40,739 nucleotides of DNA. Origin: Solirubrobacter deserti. Its GTDB lineage: Bacteria; Actinomycetota; Thermoleophilia; Solirubrobacterales; Solirubrobacteraceae. The DNA lies in assembly GCF_027587175.1 (NCBI RefSeq), contig NZ_JAPCID010000064.1, forward strand, positions 1-40,739, written 5' to 3'. Positions 1 through 7,943 of this stretch are shown here, piece after piece. The translations under genes and the position numbers were made by a program. The notes under the pieces are model-generated. The model was not told the origin of the DNA. It was given only the letters and a program-made list of their open reading frames with translations, and ran no database searches. How positions within the stretch are numbered: position 1 is the stretch's first letter; each line of letters opens with the position of its first letter.

Positions 1-1763
1 CCGCCGTCCGTCGTTGTCGCGGCGCGCGCGGTCGTGGCGGCGTCGCCGTGCGCGGTCGTCGCGCCCTCGCCGTGCGGGGCCGTCGTGCCCTCGCCGTGCG
101 CGGTCGTCGCCGCGCGCCGGTTCGTCACACCCTCGCTGTGCGCGGTCGTCCCGCCCTCGCCGTGCGGAGCCGTCGTGCCGTCGCCGTGCGCCGTCGTCGC
201 CGCGCCCCGGCTCGTCGCGCTCTCGCCGTTCGCCGGCGGCGTGTCGCCGTCGCCCGGCGTGGCGAAGGACGCGGCCTGGGTCACCGTGGCGGCGCCCGTG
301 GGCGGCATCATCACGACCATGCCGCCCGGGATCGGGGCGGGCGGGCGCATCGCGGCGGCGTCGGTCGCGGCCAGCATGTCGGCCGACCGGCTCGCCTGGG
401 CGCGGCGGGCGACGAGGCCCTGGCCGCTCGCGAGCCGGCGCATCGCGCCGGACGTCGCGGCCGCGGGGACGCGGCTCGCGCGCAGCTCGTCGCCCACCGT
501 GCCGGCGGCGAGCGCGATCCGGGCGTGCGCGGGCTGGGTCATGGCCAGCAGCGCGGACGGGCTCAGCGGCGCGAGGTGGCGCTCCATGAGCACAGTGCCG
601 AGCTCGCGGGCGAGCTGCGCCTGGCGCAGGACGGCGTTGACGTCCTGGACCGGGCCGGCCTGCTCCCAGGCGCGGGCCATCAGCGACTCCTGGCGCTCCT
701 GCACGACCTTCGCTCCGGCGGCGGCCGCGATCCGCAGCCGCGGGTCGAGGTTCAGCGTGCTCACCCAGGGCGCGGTGTCGCCCTGCAGCGACCCGTAGCG
801 CGGCGGTGCGAGGCCGGGCGCCTTCAGCGCGCCGTCGAGCGCGGCCGTGAACGCGGTCGGCGCCCCCGGGGGCGGCGTGTCGGGGCCGACCGGGCGCAAC
901 GCGGCCTGCAGCTCGACCACGCCGCCGTCCGGCAGGCCGCTGCCGGCCGTCGTCAGGTCGAGCCTGAGCGGGGCGGGCGTGAACGGGCTCGGGTGCAGGC
1001 GCCGGGCGAGCGTCTCGAAGCTCCCGGCCGGGCCGGTCGAGAACTCCCAGCTGTCGTAGACGGGCAACGCCAGCGGGCCGGCGGTGCCCGGACCCCAGGC
1101 GGGCGTGAGCTGCGCGCTGATCGGCAGGCCGAGCCCGGCCTGGACGCCGGCCGCGAACGCGGGCACCAGGCACGCGCGGTACGCGGTGTCGGGCTCCAGC
1201 CGGCGCGGGCACACGAGCCGCGAGCACGCGCGGCCCGGGTCGGCCGCGAGGATCTCGGCGGGCCGTTTGCCCTCGGGCAGGCCGGTGATCTGGCCGTGCG
1301 CCCAGGCCCATGACTGCGACAGGTCCGGAAGCTCCGCGGCGGGCGTGCTCACGGTGAGCACGGGCAGCGGCACGGAAGGCGTCAGCGTCGACGCGTCCTT
1401 GCGGACGCACACGAGCACCAGCCACGGCCGCAGCCGCGTCTTGGCCGCGCCGGGCGCCGCGGGCGTGAACAGCCATGGCAGGTCGCCGCGCCGGAACTGC
1501 ACGTGCGGCATGTAGCCGGCTTCGAAGTGCGTGGTGTTCGGAGCGGGATCGCGGCGGCTGATCTGGCCCGGTTCGAGGCCGGTGACGTCGCCGGGGCCGT
1601 ACAGGCGCACGGGGGTGGGGACGGTGCCGGCGCCGTCGACCGTCAGGCTGACGGGCAGCGTGACGGTCGACGCGAGGGTCGCGCCGGCCTCGTCGGCCGC
1701 GGTGATCGAGCGGGCGATGCCGCTCTGGACCCACGGCACGAAGGCGTAGGAGGCAGTGGTCAT
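1..1763 (-). CDS. Unrecognised large protein, partner of the DUF6603-like protein (3' end outside window)
   Basis: The reading frame is open from the ATG at 1763 to the left edge (587 codons, no stop), so the C-terminus is missing. Its ATG overlaps the TGA of the upstream gene in an ATGA, so the two are translationally coupled. The protein starts MTTASYAFVPWVQSGIA, has no signal peptide, and carries a segment around residues 80-110 with RRGDLPWLFTP and RPWLVLVCV. A helical part near residues 380-420 reads QESLMARAWEQAG and then QAQLARELG. The visible C-terminal part degenerates into a low-complexity tail made of HGEGTTA-like units. I do not recognise the family with certainty. Coupling to a DUF6603-like gene suggests the two work in one complex or surface structure; that is inference. 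Existence of the gene is well supported by the long open frame and overlap. Confidence 0.8.
   Translation of the reverse strand, partial: MTTASYAFVPWVQSGIARSITAADEAGATLASTVTLPVSLTVDGAGTVPTPVRLYGPGDVTGLEPGQISRRDPAPNTTHFEAGYMPHVQFRRGDLPWLFTPAAPGAAKTRLRPWLVLVCVRKDASTLTPSVPLPVLTVSTPAAELPDLSQSWAWAHGQITGLPEGKRPAEILAADPGRACSRLVCPRRLEPDTAYRACLVPAFAAGVQAGLGLPISAQLTPAWGPGTAGPLALPVYDSWEFSTGPAGSFETLARRLHPSPFTPAPLRLDLTTAGSGLPDGGVVELQAALRPVGPDTPPPGAPTAFTAALDGALKAPGLAPPRYGSLQGDTAPWVSTLNLDPRLRIAAAAGAKVVQERQESLMARAWEQAGPVQDVNAVLRQAQLARELGTVLMERHLAPLSPSALLAMTQPAHARIALAAGTVGDELRASRVPAAATSGAMRRLASGQGLVARRAQASRSADMLAATDAAAMRPPAPIPGGMVVMMPPTGAATVTQAASFATPGDGDTPPANGESATSRGAATTAHGDGTTAPHGEGGTTAHSEGVTNRRAATTAHGEGTTAPHGEGATTAHGDAATTARAATTTDG
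28..231 (-). repeat. 24-bp tandem repeat with a 90-bp higher-order period, inside the partial CDS
   Basis: Units of 24 bases (28-51, 52-75, 76-99, 142-165, 166-189) alternate with 42-base variants (100-141, 190-231), giving a 24+24+42 pattern repeated twice (52-141 and 142-231). On the coding (minus) strand each unit encodes about eight residues of the type HGEGTTAP or HGEGATTA; the 42-base form adds a short Arg/Ala insert. All units keep the reading frame. Such a tail could be a flexible linker. The copy number probably varies between strains, as for most short in-frame tandem repeats. Confidence 0.85.
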
Positions 1764-4700
1764 CGCAGGGCGAACGCCGGGGTGGGCTCCGGCGCGGTCT
1801 TGGTGAGGTTCAGGAACACGTCGCCGGGCAGCGGAAGCTTCTGCGCCGCGGGCGCGGTCACGCCCGCGGCCGCCACGACCTGCTGCTCATAGACGAGCCC
1901 GACCGTGACGTGGTTGCCGGTCACGAAGCCGTCCGCGCCGAGCGCGGCGCCCGAGGTCATCTCCTCGAACGACGGCGCCGACAGCTTCTTGTCGTCGCTG
2001 AGCGCCGTGAACTGCGCGGGCGCGAAGCGGTCGGTCAGCGGCTTGAGCGTCGTCCGGACGCCGCCGACGGTCGCGGTCGTGATGCGGAACTTGCGCGCGC
2101 CGCTCGGCACGGCGGTGCCGAAGCGGTCGAGCGTGCGCTCCAGCGGCGCGACGCGCTGGCGGACGTTGAGCGTCGCGAGCGGGTGGGCGAGCACCGCCGC
2201 GCCCGGCTCCAGCGCGCGGAAGCTCGCCACCGCCGGGCCGGGCAGCTGCGCCTCCCACGCGCGCGGGTCCTTGAGCGCGTCGTGCACGAGCGGCGCGACG
2301 TCCACCGGCGCCGGCAGCGCGGGCTGCGCGGCCTCGCCGATCGTGACGTCGAACGCGAACGAGACGTCGAAGAACAGGATCGAGAAGGACGCGCGGCCCC
2401 GGGCCCGCCACGGCCGCGGGCCGCTCAGTGACAGCTCCAGCGAGACCGACAGCAGCGTCTTGCCGCCGGCCTTGACGGCGAGCTTGGCCGCGATGTCGAC
2501 CATGAAGCCGAGCGGCGCCAGCGTCAGCAGCGCGTCGAAGGAGAGGAAGCCGGTGAGGCTGAAGCTTCCGGCCTTGGCGGACAGGTCCACGCGCGCGCCG
2601 AACTGCACCGTGTTGGAGGTCAGCGCGAGGTAGGCCTCCAGCCGCAGCTTGGGATTGTCGCCCTTGGCCAGCGCGACCGCGACGCGCTCGAGCGCCGGGA
2701 AACCCGCGGGCGCCGCGAAGCGCGGGTGGAAACCGCCGATCGCGAGCAGGAACGAGGACTTCTCGCCCCAGCCCATCCGCAGCGCCATGTCGCCCGTGAG
2801 CGCGAACTGGGCGAGCTTGGAGTCGCTCAGCGTCGCGTCCACGGCCGCTTCGCGGCGGTCGAAGTCGATCACGCCGAGCGCGTCGACCTGCAGCTTGACG
2901 ATCGGGTTCTCCGGGTTCGGCAGCACGGCCTTCAGGCGGCCGAGCGCGACCAGCCGGACCGGCGACGGCAGCTCCAGCGCGAGCGCCAGGTCGATCGTGA
3001 TCAGCGTCGGCGCGCCCCAGACGATCCGTGCGGTCGGCGCGAACACGTGCCGGCCGGCCGCGGGCGGGAACAGCTGCGCGAGCGCGGCGACCTTCTGGCC
3101 CGCGGGCTCGCCGGCCTTGGGCGGACTCAGCGCCGCTCCCAGCGCGCCCGTCTTGAGCCCGGCGCGCAGCTTCTCGACGGCGACGGTGCGGTTGATGCCC
3201 AGCAGGCCGCCCGCGCCGACGAGCCGGAACCCGAGCCCGAGCTGGATCGGCGGGAAGTCGGCGGAGACGAGCACGAGCAGGGAGAAGCCGGGCTCGGTCG
3301 TGATCAAACCGACAGCACGCGCGCCGATCTTCTCGAACGTGAGGTGGACCTCGCCCGCGTACTCGCCCGTGGCGGCGTCGTGCGCGAGATAGCCGCCGCC
3401 GGTCACGGGGCCGGCGTCGATCGAGAGCCCGAGCCGGTCCGGGCCCTTGAAGCCGATGTCGACGTTCGCGACACCGAGGTTCCCGGGCGTGGGGGAGAAG
3501 TCCGTGCGCACGCCGACGCCGTCGATGTCGACCGCCACCGGACCGAGCTGCACGCCCAGCCCGGCCGTCACGCCCTGTGGCGAGACCTTGACGTTGCCCG
3601 GCAGCGTGGCGTCGAGCCCGACGCCGCCGCTGAGCTCGAAGCCGCGCGCGCTGGAGAGCGACACGCCCGCATCGAACTCGACCGTGAGCCCGTCCTCGGG
3701 CAGCACGTGCTGGAGGAACCCGTCGCCGTCGCCGGGCGCGATCACGAGCCGGCCCTTGCCGGCCTTGACCGACAGCGCCGCGTTGGGCGCCGACGTCAGC
3801 TCCAGTGCCGCCTGCAGGTGCTCGAGCTCGACGCGCGTGCCGTCGGAGGAGCCGAGGCGCAGCGTGCCGGCGCGGCTGGCCTGCAGCTTCGCGCTCGCGG
3901 CGGGTCCGGCGGCGCCGACGACCTTCAGGCCGCTCGGCGTCACGGCGAGCTTGGGCAGCGTGCCCTGGCTGGAGAGCGCGAACGTCCACGGCCCGGCGGT
4001 GCGCGTGCGGTTGAGCGCGCCGGCCAGCTCGACGATCAACCCGGGCAGCCCGCCGGGATGCTCGGGCGAGGACGTGGTGATCGACAGCGTCGCCGCGTCG
4101 AACAGCCGCGCCTCCAGCCGCGCCTGCGTCGTCTTGAAGTACGGCGCAAGGTCGGCGGCCGGCGACGGCGGCGCGTCCTCGGGGGCGACGAAGTCGCGTT
4201 CGACGTGGCTGCCTCCAAGCTCGCCGTCCGCCACCGCGGGCAGCAGCGTGGTGAGCTCGCGCGTGACCGGCAGCCCGAGGGCGCCGAGCGCGGCCTCCAG
4301 CACCGGGAACAGCTTCTCGCCCGCCGCGAACGCGTCCGCGGCGGTCGCGAGCCCGTTCGGCAGGTACGCAGCCTCGAGCGTGCCCCACGGGTCGGCCAGC
4401 AGCGGTCCGAGCCGCTCGGGATGGAGGTCGTCGCCGAGCCAGGCCGTGCCGGCCTGACGCGGCTCGGCCGGCTCGATCAGCGTCAGCAGCGCCGCGGCCT
4501 GAAACAGCCGCGCGCGGTATCGACGCAGGTAGATGGCCGTGAGCTGCTCGGCCAGGTCGGAGCCGAGCTGCGCGGGCGCGCCCGTGACCGCGTCGAGCTG
4601 CCGGACCGCGCCGAGCGCCTGGCCGCTGCGGGCCAGGATCGCTTCGAGGCCGTCCCACGACTCGAGGTCGAGGCCGTCGAGGTCCGCCAGCGTGCTCAGC

Positions 4701-4858
4701 TGGTCGAGCGCGGCCGTGACCGCGGGCGTGCGCGCGGCCTCGGGCCGGCCCACGAGCGAGAGCAGCTGCGCCCAGCGGTCCGGCGATCCGGACGCGGCCA
4801 CGAGCGGCTCGAGCAGGCGCGTGAGTTCCTGCCTCAGGGAGGTTGAAAGTGCAGTCAT
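1760..4858 (-). CDS. DUF6603-like giant protein
   Basis: A 1032-residue protein if it starts at the ATG at 4858 (MTALSTSLRQEL). The frame extends 31 codons further to a TTG at 4951, but that extension is low in protein-like character. Residues about 1-230 are helical. The rest is a long series of beta-rich, glycine-containing segments with alternating polar and hydrophobic residues. Around residues 520-590 lie GFRLVGAGGLLGINRTVAVE and preceding strands, which match my memory of DUF6603 (the GGLLGxNRT signature). There is no signal peptide and no obvious transmembrane helix. The biochemical role of the family is unknown to me. The gene is first in a coupled pair with the partial gene to its left (ATGA overlap at 1760-1763). 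A promoter was not located; 4859-4963 contains no clear element. Family assignment is from memory and needs a profile search. Confidence 0.75.
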   Translation of the reverse strand: MTALSTSLRQELTRLLEPLVAASGSPDRWAQLLSLVGRPEAARTPAVTAALDQLSTLADLDGLDLESWDGLEAILARSGQALGAVRQLDAVTGAPAQLGSDLAEQLTAIYLRRYRARLFQAAALLTLIEPAEPRQAGTAWLGDDLHPERLGPLLADPWGTLEAAYLPNGLATAADAFAAGEKLFPVLEAALGALGLPVTRELTTLLPAVADGELGGSHVERDFVAPEDAPPSPAADLAPYFKTTQARLEARLFDAATLSITTSSPEHPGGLPGLIVELAGALNRTRTAGPWTFALSSQGTLPKLAVTPSGLKVVGAAGPAASAKLQASRAGTLRLGSSDGTRVELEHLQAALELTSAPNAALSVKAGKGRLVIAPGDGDGFLQHVLPEDGLTVEFDAGVSLSSARGFELSGGVGLDATLPGNVKVSPQGVTAGLGVQLGPVAVDIDGVGVRTDFSPTPGNLGVANVDIGFKGPDRLGLSIDAGPVTGGGYLAHDAATGEYAGEVHLTFEKIGARAVGLITTEPGFSLLVLVSADFPPIQLGLGFRLVGAGGLLGINRTVAVEKLRAGLKTGALGAALSPPKAGEPAGQKVAALAQLFPPAAGRHVFAPTARIVWGAPTLITIDLALALELPSPVRLVALGRLKAVLPNPENPIVKLQVDALGVIDFDRREAAVDATLSDSKLAQFALTGDMALRMGWGEKSSFLLAIGGFHPRFAAPAGFPALERVAVALAKGDNPKLRLEAYLALTSNTVQFGARVDLSAKAGSFSLTGFLSFDALLTLAPLGFMVDIAAKLAVKAGGKTLLSVSLELSLSGPRPWRARGRASFSILFFDVSFAFDVTIGEAAQPALPAPVDVAPLVHDALKDPRAWEAQLPGPAVASFRALEPGAAVLAHPLATLNVRQRVAPLERTLDRFGTAVPSGARKFRITTATVGGVRTTLKPLTDRFAPAQFTALSDDKKLSAPSFEEMTSGAALGADGFVTGNHVTVGLVYEQQVVAAAGVTAPAAQKLPLPGDVFLNLTKTAPEPTPAFALR

Positions 4859-4963
4859 GAGCGGGAGCGGGGAGGAAGGCGATCCTCCCGCGCCCACGGC
4901 ACACGCACAATCGGGACCCCACCCCGAAGTTTTCGTGCCATCAACCCTCAAGCGGTGTTGACG

Positions 4964-4994
4964 AATCTAAAGAGGGACTGTCCCTCTTTAGATT
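4964..4994. repeat. Perfect 15-bp-arm palindrome (REP-like), left side of RAYT
   Basis: The left arm AATCTAAAGAGGGAC, one central T, and its exact reverse complement form a 31-base palindrome. It is AT-richer than its surroundings. It abuts the stop codon (4995-4997) of the minus-strand transposase gene, so it can also act as a hairpin at the end of that transcript. The core is shared with the palindrome at 5620-5652, which supports recognition by the encoded transposase. Confidence 0.9.
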
Positions 4995-5579
4995 TCATGT
5001 GGTGGCAATGCGACGCCGCGATGGAGTGCGGGCGGCCGGGGGCAGCGCCACCAGCGCTCTGTATCGATGTCGCGCCTGACCACCGTCCGTGCCGAAGTAG
5101 GCGAGCAGCCGGTCGACGTCGAGCCACTCGGGTGCGCAGTCATAAAGGACATCCGCGTGGCTGCTCCATGGCCAGTCCGCGGCTTGCTTGCAGAGGCCGG
5201 CCGTCACGGGATTCCGTGCGACGTACGCCGCCGCGACCCACAACTGCGCGTCATTCTCGATCGGCACAGCGTCGTAGCGACCCTGGAACAAGTGTCCCGA
5301 CAGATCGTGGCGCTGATTGAAGTACTGCGCGTAGGAGCCGTGAAGCCGGTGCATCCCGGTTCCAAGGTTCGCTTGCCGCGTCTCGATGACCAGGTGCACG
5401 TGATTGTTCATCAGGCAGTACGCGAGCAGTCGCCAGCCGGTCCTACCGACGGCGAGCGCGAGCATCGCGATGTAGCGGCGGCGATCGCGGTCGTCGCCGA
5501 AGATCGGCTGCTTCCGATTCCCGCGGGCATACACGTGGTACAGACCGGGCTCGAACTCCGAGCGGGCAACACGAGGCAT
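4995..5579 (-). CDS. REP-associated tyrosine transposase (Y1_Tnp / IS200-like)
   Basis: A 194-residue HUH-type single-strand DNA transposase. The HUH motif is H60-V-H62 in CLMNNHVHLVIE, and the candidate nucleophile is Y119 in AAYVARNPVTAGL. The N-terminal MPRVARSEFEPGLYHVYARGN is typical of this family. The start is taken at the ATG at 5579; the frame runs further upstream but that part reads through the right palindrome and is not protein-like. Relatives cleave and rejoin REP hairpins as single strands, usually as domesticated or slowly moving copies rather than classical insertion sequences. The gene lies between two palindromes with a common core, the expected substrate. All key residues appear intact. 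Confidence 0.9.
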   Translation of the reverse strand: MPRVARSEFEPGLYHVYARGNRKQPIFGDDRDRRRYIAMLALAVGRTGWRLLAYCLMNNHVHLVIETRQANLGTGMHRLHGSYAQYFNQRHDLSGHLFQGRYDAVPIENDAQLWVAAAYVARNPVTAGLCKQAADWPWSSHADVLYDCAPEWLDVDRLLAYFGTDGGQARHRYRALVALPPAARTPSRRRIATT

Positions 5580-5619
5580 GGTCTCGATAGGCCGCGTCGG
5601 CGTCCGACTCGCCCCCTTG

Positions 5620-5652
5620 CTACTTAAAGAGGGACAGTCCCCCTTTAAGTAG
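5620..5652. repeat. 16-bp-arm palindrome (REP-like), right side of RAYT
   Basis: The left arm CTACTTAAAGAGGGAC, a central A, and a right arm that pairs with it at 15 of 16 positions. The core TAAAGAGGGAC is shared with the palindrome at 4964-4994, while the outer bases differ (AATC there, CTACT here). The TAA stop of the neighbouring DoxX-like gene (5645-5647) lies inside the right arm. Confidence 0.88.
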
Positions 5653-6340
5653 GCGTGGGGCGAGCAGCGTGGGAGCACCGGGCGGGCGCCCACGGCGCGT
5701 GGGAGGGCTCGATCCGCGAGTGGCACCGCGTCGAACCTGAACGCGTCCGGCTCACCGCGGGGACGCTGGGCGGCGTGACGCCAGCGTGGTCGTGTGACCC
5801 GCGCGGCGACAGGCCGCGGACGAGCTGGTGGTGACGATCGGGGGCCCGCTCACGCCCGCGGAGCTGCTCGCGGCGGCGAGCTCCGCGGACGCTGAGCGCG
5901 AGCGCCAGGCACGCCGCGCCGAGCAGGAGCACGAGTTCGCCGCCGCCCTCGGTGGCGAAGAAGCCGTGGCCGAGGTGCGCGGTCAAGAAGGCCACCGCCA
6001 TGTCCCCGGCGAGCGCGAGGGCGATCCACGGCACGGCGGCGCCGGCGATCAGCAGCAGACCGCCGACGGTCTCCGTCACCCCGACCAGCGGGGCCATGGC
6101 CGCCGGCCAAGGGATGCCGAGCGAGTCGAAGAACCGCTCCGTGCCGTCCAGGTCGGCGAGCTTGTCCAGGCCGTGCGCCAGGAACGTGGCGCCGACGGCG
6201 ATGCGCAGGAGCAGGAGCCCGGCCGCGGCGCGGTCCTCAGGACGGGACGACCAGGCCGCGCGCAGGCGGGCGAAGCGCATCCGGTTGGCGTGGCGCCCGC
6301 GCTGCATCGCGACCGGGCGGGTGGCGGTGGGATCGGTCAT
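5645..6340 (-). CDS. DoxX family membrane protein with an unusual C-terminal tail
   Basis: A 231-residue protein from the ATG at 6340 (MTDPTATRPVAM). About residues 40-145 match the DoxX family: LLLLRIAVGATFLAHGLDKL, then GVTETVGGLLLIAGAAVPW and further hydrophobic segments, giving four predicted membrane helices. DoxX-type proteins are small inner-membrane proteins, in some cases linked to redox chemistry or thiol stress. The normal length is about 130-160 residues. Here some 85 extra Arg/His/Pro-rich residues follow, and the frame ends at a TAA provided by the REP palindrome. The tail therefore looks like read-through of former non-coding DNA after a frameshift or after the element arrived. 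The gene is divergent from the MFS exporter. Confidence 0.75.
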   Translation of the reverse strand: MTDPTATRPVAMQRGRHANRMRFARLRAAWSSRPEDRAAAGLLLLRIAVGATFLAHGLDKLADLDGTERFFDSLGIPWPAAMAPLVGVTETVGGLLLIAGAAVPWIALALAGDMAVAFLTAHLGHGFFATEGGGELVLLLGAACLALALSVRGARRREQLRGRERAPDRHHQLVRGLSPRGSHDHAGVTPPSVPAVSRTRSGSTRCHSRIEPSHAPWAPARCSHAARPTPT

Positions 6341-6455
6341 GTGCCGAACTCTCCGCCGCGGGCGTGTGCGTGGCGTCCGGGAGAGTCCCCGGTCCGCACA
6401 CCAGTCACTGGGCTCCGGCGCCCCGTCACGGATCGGCGCCGCCGTGTGGTCATCA

Positions 6456-6473
6456 GCGATGAAACCGCATCGC
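6456..6473. promoter_or_regulatory. Inverted repeat, possible operator in the doxX/MFS divergent region
   Basis: GCGATG, six bases, CATCGC: a perfect 6-bp-arm inverted repeat in the 193-base gap between the divergent DoxX-like gene and the MFS exporter. Size and position suit a dimeric repressor such as TetR or MarR, which often control DHA2 exporters. No such regulator gene is adjacent, so the assignment is tentative. Confidence 0.4.
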
Positions 6474-6492
6474 AACCGAAGGGACACGCCGG

Positions 6493-6537
6493 ATGGAACC
6501 CACACACGAGCACGCCGCGGCGGCGGCCGGCCGATGA
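6493..6537 (+). CDS. Candidate 14-residue leader peptide overlapping the MFS start
   Basis: ATG at 6493 opens a 14-codon frame (MEPTHEHAAAAAGR) that ends with a TGA overlapping the ATG of the exporter in an ATGA. A purine stretch GAAGGGA lies about 10-12 bases upstream. The exporter ATG itself has no good ribosome-binding site, so re-initiation after the leader would explain how it is translated. The run of five alanine codons could make translation sensitive to ribosome-targeting compounds, but that is speculation. It may be a chance frame. Confidence 0.35.
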   Translation: MEPTHEHAAAAAGR

Positions 6538-7943
6538 GCACCCGCGATCAGCGGCTCACGCTCACGGCCGCGACGCTCGGCTCGTTCGTCGCACTGCTCG
6601 ACTCGACCGTGGTCGGCGTGGCGCTGCCGGCGATCGGCGCCGACCTCGGCGGCGGGCTCGAGAGCCAGCAGTGGATCGTCAACGCCTACCTGCTCGCGCT
6701 CGGATCGCTGATCCTGATCGGCGGCTCGCTCGGCGACGTGTTCGGCGAGCGGCGCGTCTTCGTGTCGGGCACGGCCGGCTTCGGCATCGCGTCCGCGGCC
6801 TGCGCGGCGGCACCCACCGCCGCGACGCTGATCGCCGCGCGCGGGCTGCAGGGCGTGTTCGCGGCGCTGCTGACACCGGCGTCGCTGGCGGTGATCGTCG
6901 CTGCGTTTGCCCCCGAGGAGCGCGGCCGGGCGATCGGCACGTGGACGGCGTTCAGCGGGATCGCCGCGGTCGTGGGCCCGTTGGCCGGTGGCTGGCTCGT
7001 CGACAGCCTCAGCTGGCGCTGGATCTTCGGCATCGTCCTGCCGTTCGTCGCCCTCACGCTCGTGCTCGCGACCCGGATGCCGGCCCGGGCGCCGGGTGGA
7101 GCGGGCCGCCGTCCCGACTGGCTCGGAGCCGGCCTGTGCGCGTTCGGCCTGGCCGGCGTGTCGTTCGGGCTCGTCCGCCAGCCGGGCCACGGCTGGGCCG
7201 ACGCGCTGGTCACCGGCCCGCTCGTGGCCGGAGCGGTGCTGCTCGCGCTGTTCGTGGCCTGGGAGCGCCGGGGCGCGCGTGACCCGATGCTCCCGCTCGG
7301 CCTATTCCGGCGCCCGAACTTCGCCTGGGGCAACCTCGAGACGTTCTGCGTCTACGGCGCGCTCGGGTTGCTGTTCTTCGTGCTCGTCGTGTTCCTGCAG
7401 CAGGTGGCGGGCTACAGCGCGCTCAAAGCGGGCGCCGCGACCATTCCCACGACGCTCGTGATGCTGCTGTTCTCGCAGCGCTTCGGCGTGCTCGCCGACC
7501 GCTTCGGCCCCCGGCGCTTCATGGCCGCCGGGCCGGTCATCGCCGCCGCCGGCGTGGCCTACCTGCTGGCGGCGGTCGACCGCTCGCCCGACCTGGTCGT
7601 CGACGTGCTCCCCGGGATGACGCTGTTCGCGTTCGGCCTGGCCACGCTCGTGACACCGCTCACGACCGCGGTCCTGGCTGACGCCGACGAGCACAACGCG
7701 GGGATCGCGTCGGGCGTCAACAACGCCGTCGCGCGCGTCGCGGGGCTGCTCGCCACAGCCGCGGTCGGGACGATCGTCGGCGGCACGCTCGACCTCACCG
7801 GGCTGCGGACGGCCCTGGTCGCCGCCGGGGCGCTGCTGCTCCTGGGCGGCCTCACCGGCCTGTGGGGGATCCGCGACCCTACGAGCAGCCCAGCGGCGAC
7901 GGTGCGTCCGGGAGCGCGGTCCGAAGCTCGCGCCGAGTGCTGA
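6534..7943 (+). CDS. DHA2-family MFS drug exporter (EmrB/QacA type)
   Basis: A 469-residue membrane protein starting MSTRDQRLTLTAATLGSFVALLDSTVV. The start of helix 1 (LDSTVVGVALPAI) and the segment SQQWIVNAYLLALGSL are characteristic of the 14-helix DHA2 group. Motif A is GSLGDVFGERRVF (about residues 63-75), and a motif C-like GPLAGGWLVDSLSWRWIF follows near residue 145. These proteins export drugs, dyes or metabolites in exchange for protons across the inner membrane; the substrate cannot be told from sequence. The start was chosen because the frame upstream is not protein-like and the ATG forms an ATGA with a short leader ORF. The last ~20 codons overlap the 3' end of the convergent LAL regulator by 65 bases. 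Confidence 0.92.
   Translation: MSTRDQRLTLTAATLGSFVALLDSTVVGVALPAIGADLGGGLESQQWIVNAYLLALGSLILIGGSLGDVFGERRVFVSGTAGFGIASAACAAAPTAATLIAARGLQGVFAALLTPASLAVIVAAFAPEERGRAIGTWTAFSGIAAVVGPLAGGWLVDSLSWRWIFGIVLPFVALTLVLATRMPARAPGGAGRRPDWLGAGLCAFGLAGVSFGLVRQPGHGWADALVTGPLVAGAVLLALFVAWERRGARDPMLPLGLFRRPNFAWGNLETFCVYGALGLLFFVLVVFLQQVAGYSALKAGAATIPTTLVMLLFSQRFGVLADRFGPRRFMAAGPVIAAAGVAYLLAAVDRSPDLVVDVLPGMTLFAFGLATLVTPLTTAVLADADEHNAGIASGVNNAVARVAGLLATAAVGTIVGGTLDLTGLRTALVAAGALLLLGGLTGLWGIRDPTSSPAATVRPGARSEARAEC

Larger units (their letters stand above)
4964..5652. mobile_element. REP-associated tyrosine transposase (RAYT) element with flanking palindromes
   Basis: The unit consists of a Y1 transposase gene framed by two long palindromes that share the core TAAAGAGGGAC-N-GTCCC. 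The left palindrome ends one base before the transposase stop codon; the right one lies about 40 bases upstream of its ATG. This is the arrangement of a RAYT with its REP/BIME-like sequences. I saw no target-site duplication. Only this one copy is present in the window, so mobility cannot be judged here. Confidence 0.75.

Noticed and set aside
2726-4846. A 706-codon plus-strand open frame opposite the DUF6603-like gene
   Set aside because: Its product is Arg/Glu/Gln-rich low-complexity sequence typical of GC-rich antisense frames; the minus-strand gene has real domain character.
1-4858. A contractile injection system locus at the left end
   Set aside because: No sheath, tube, baseplate or AAA gene is visible; DUF6603 alone is not evidence for one.
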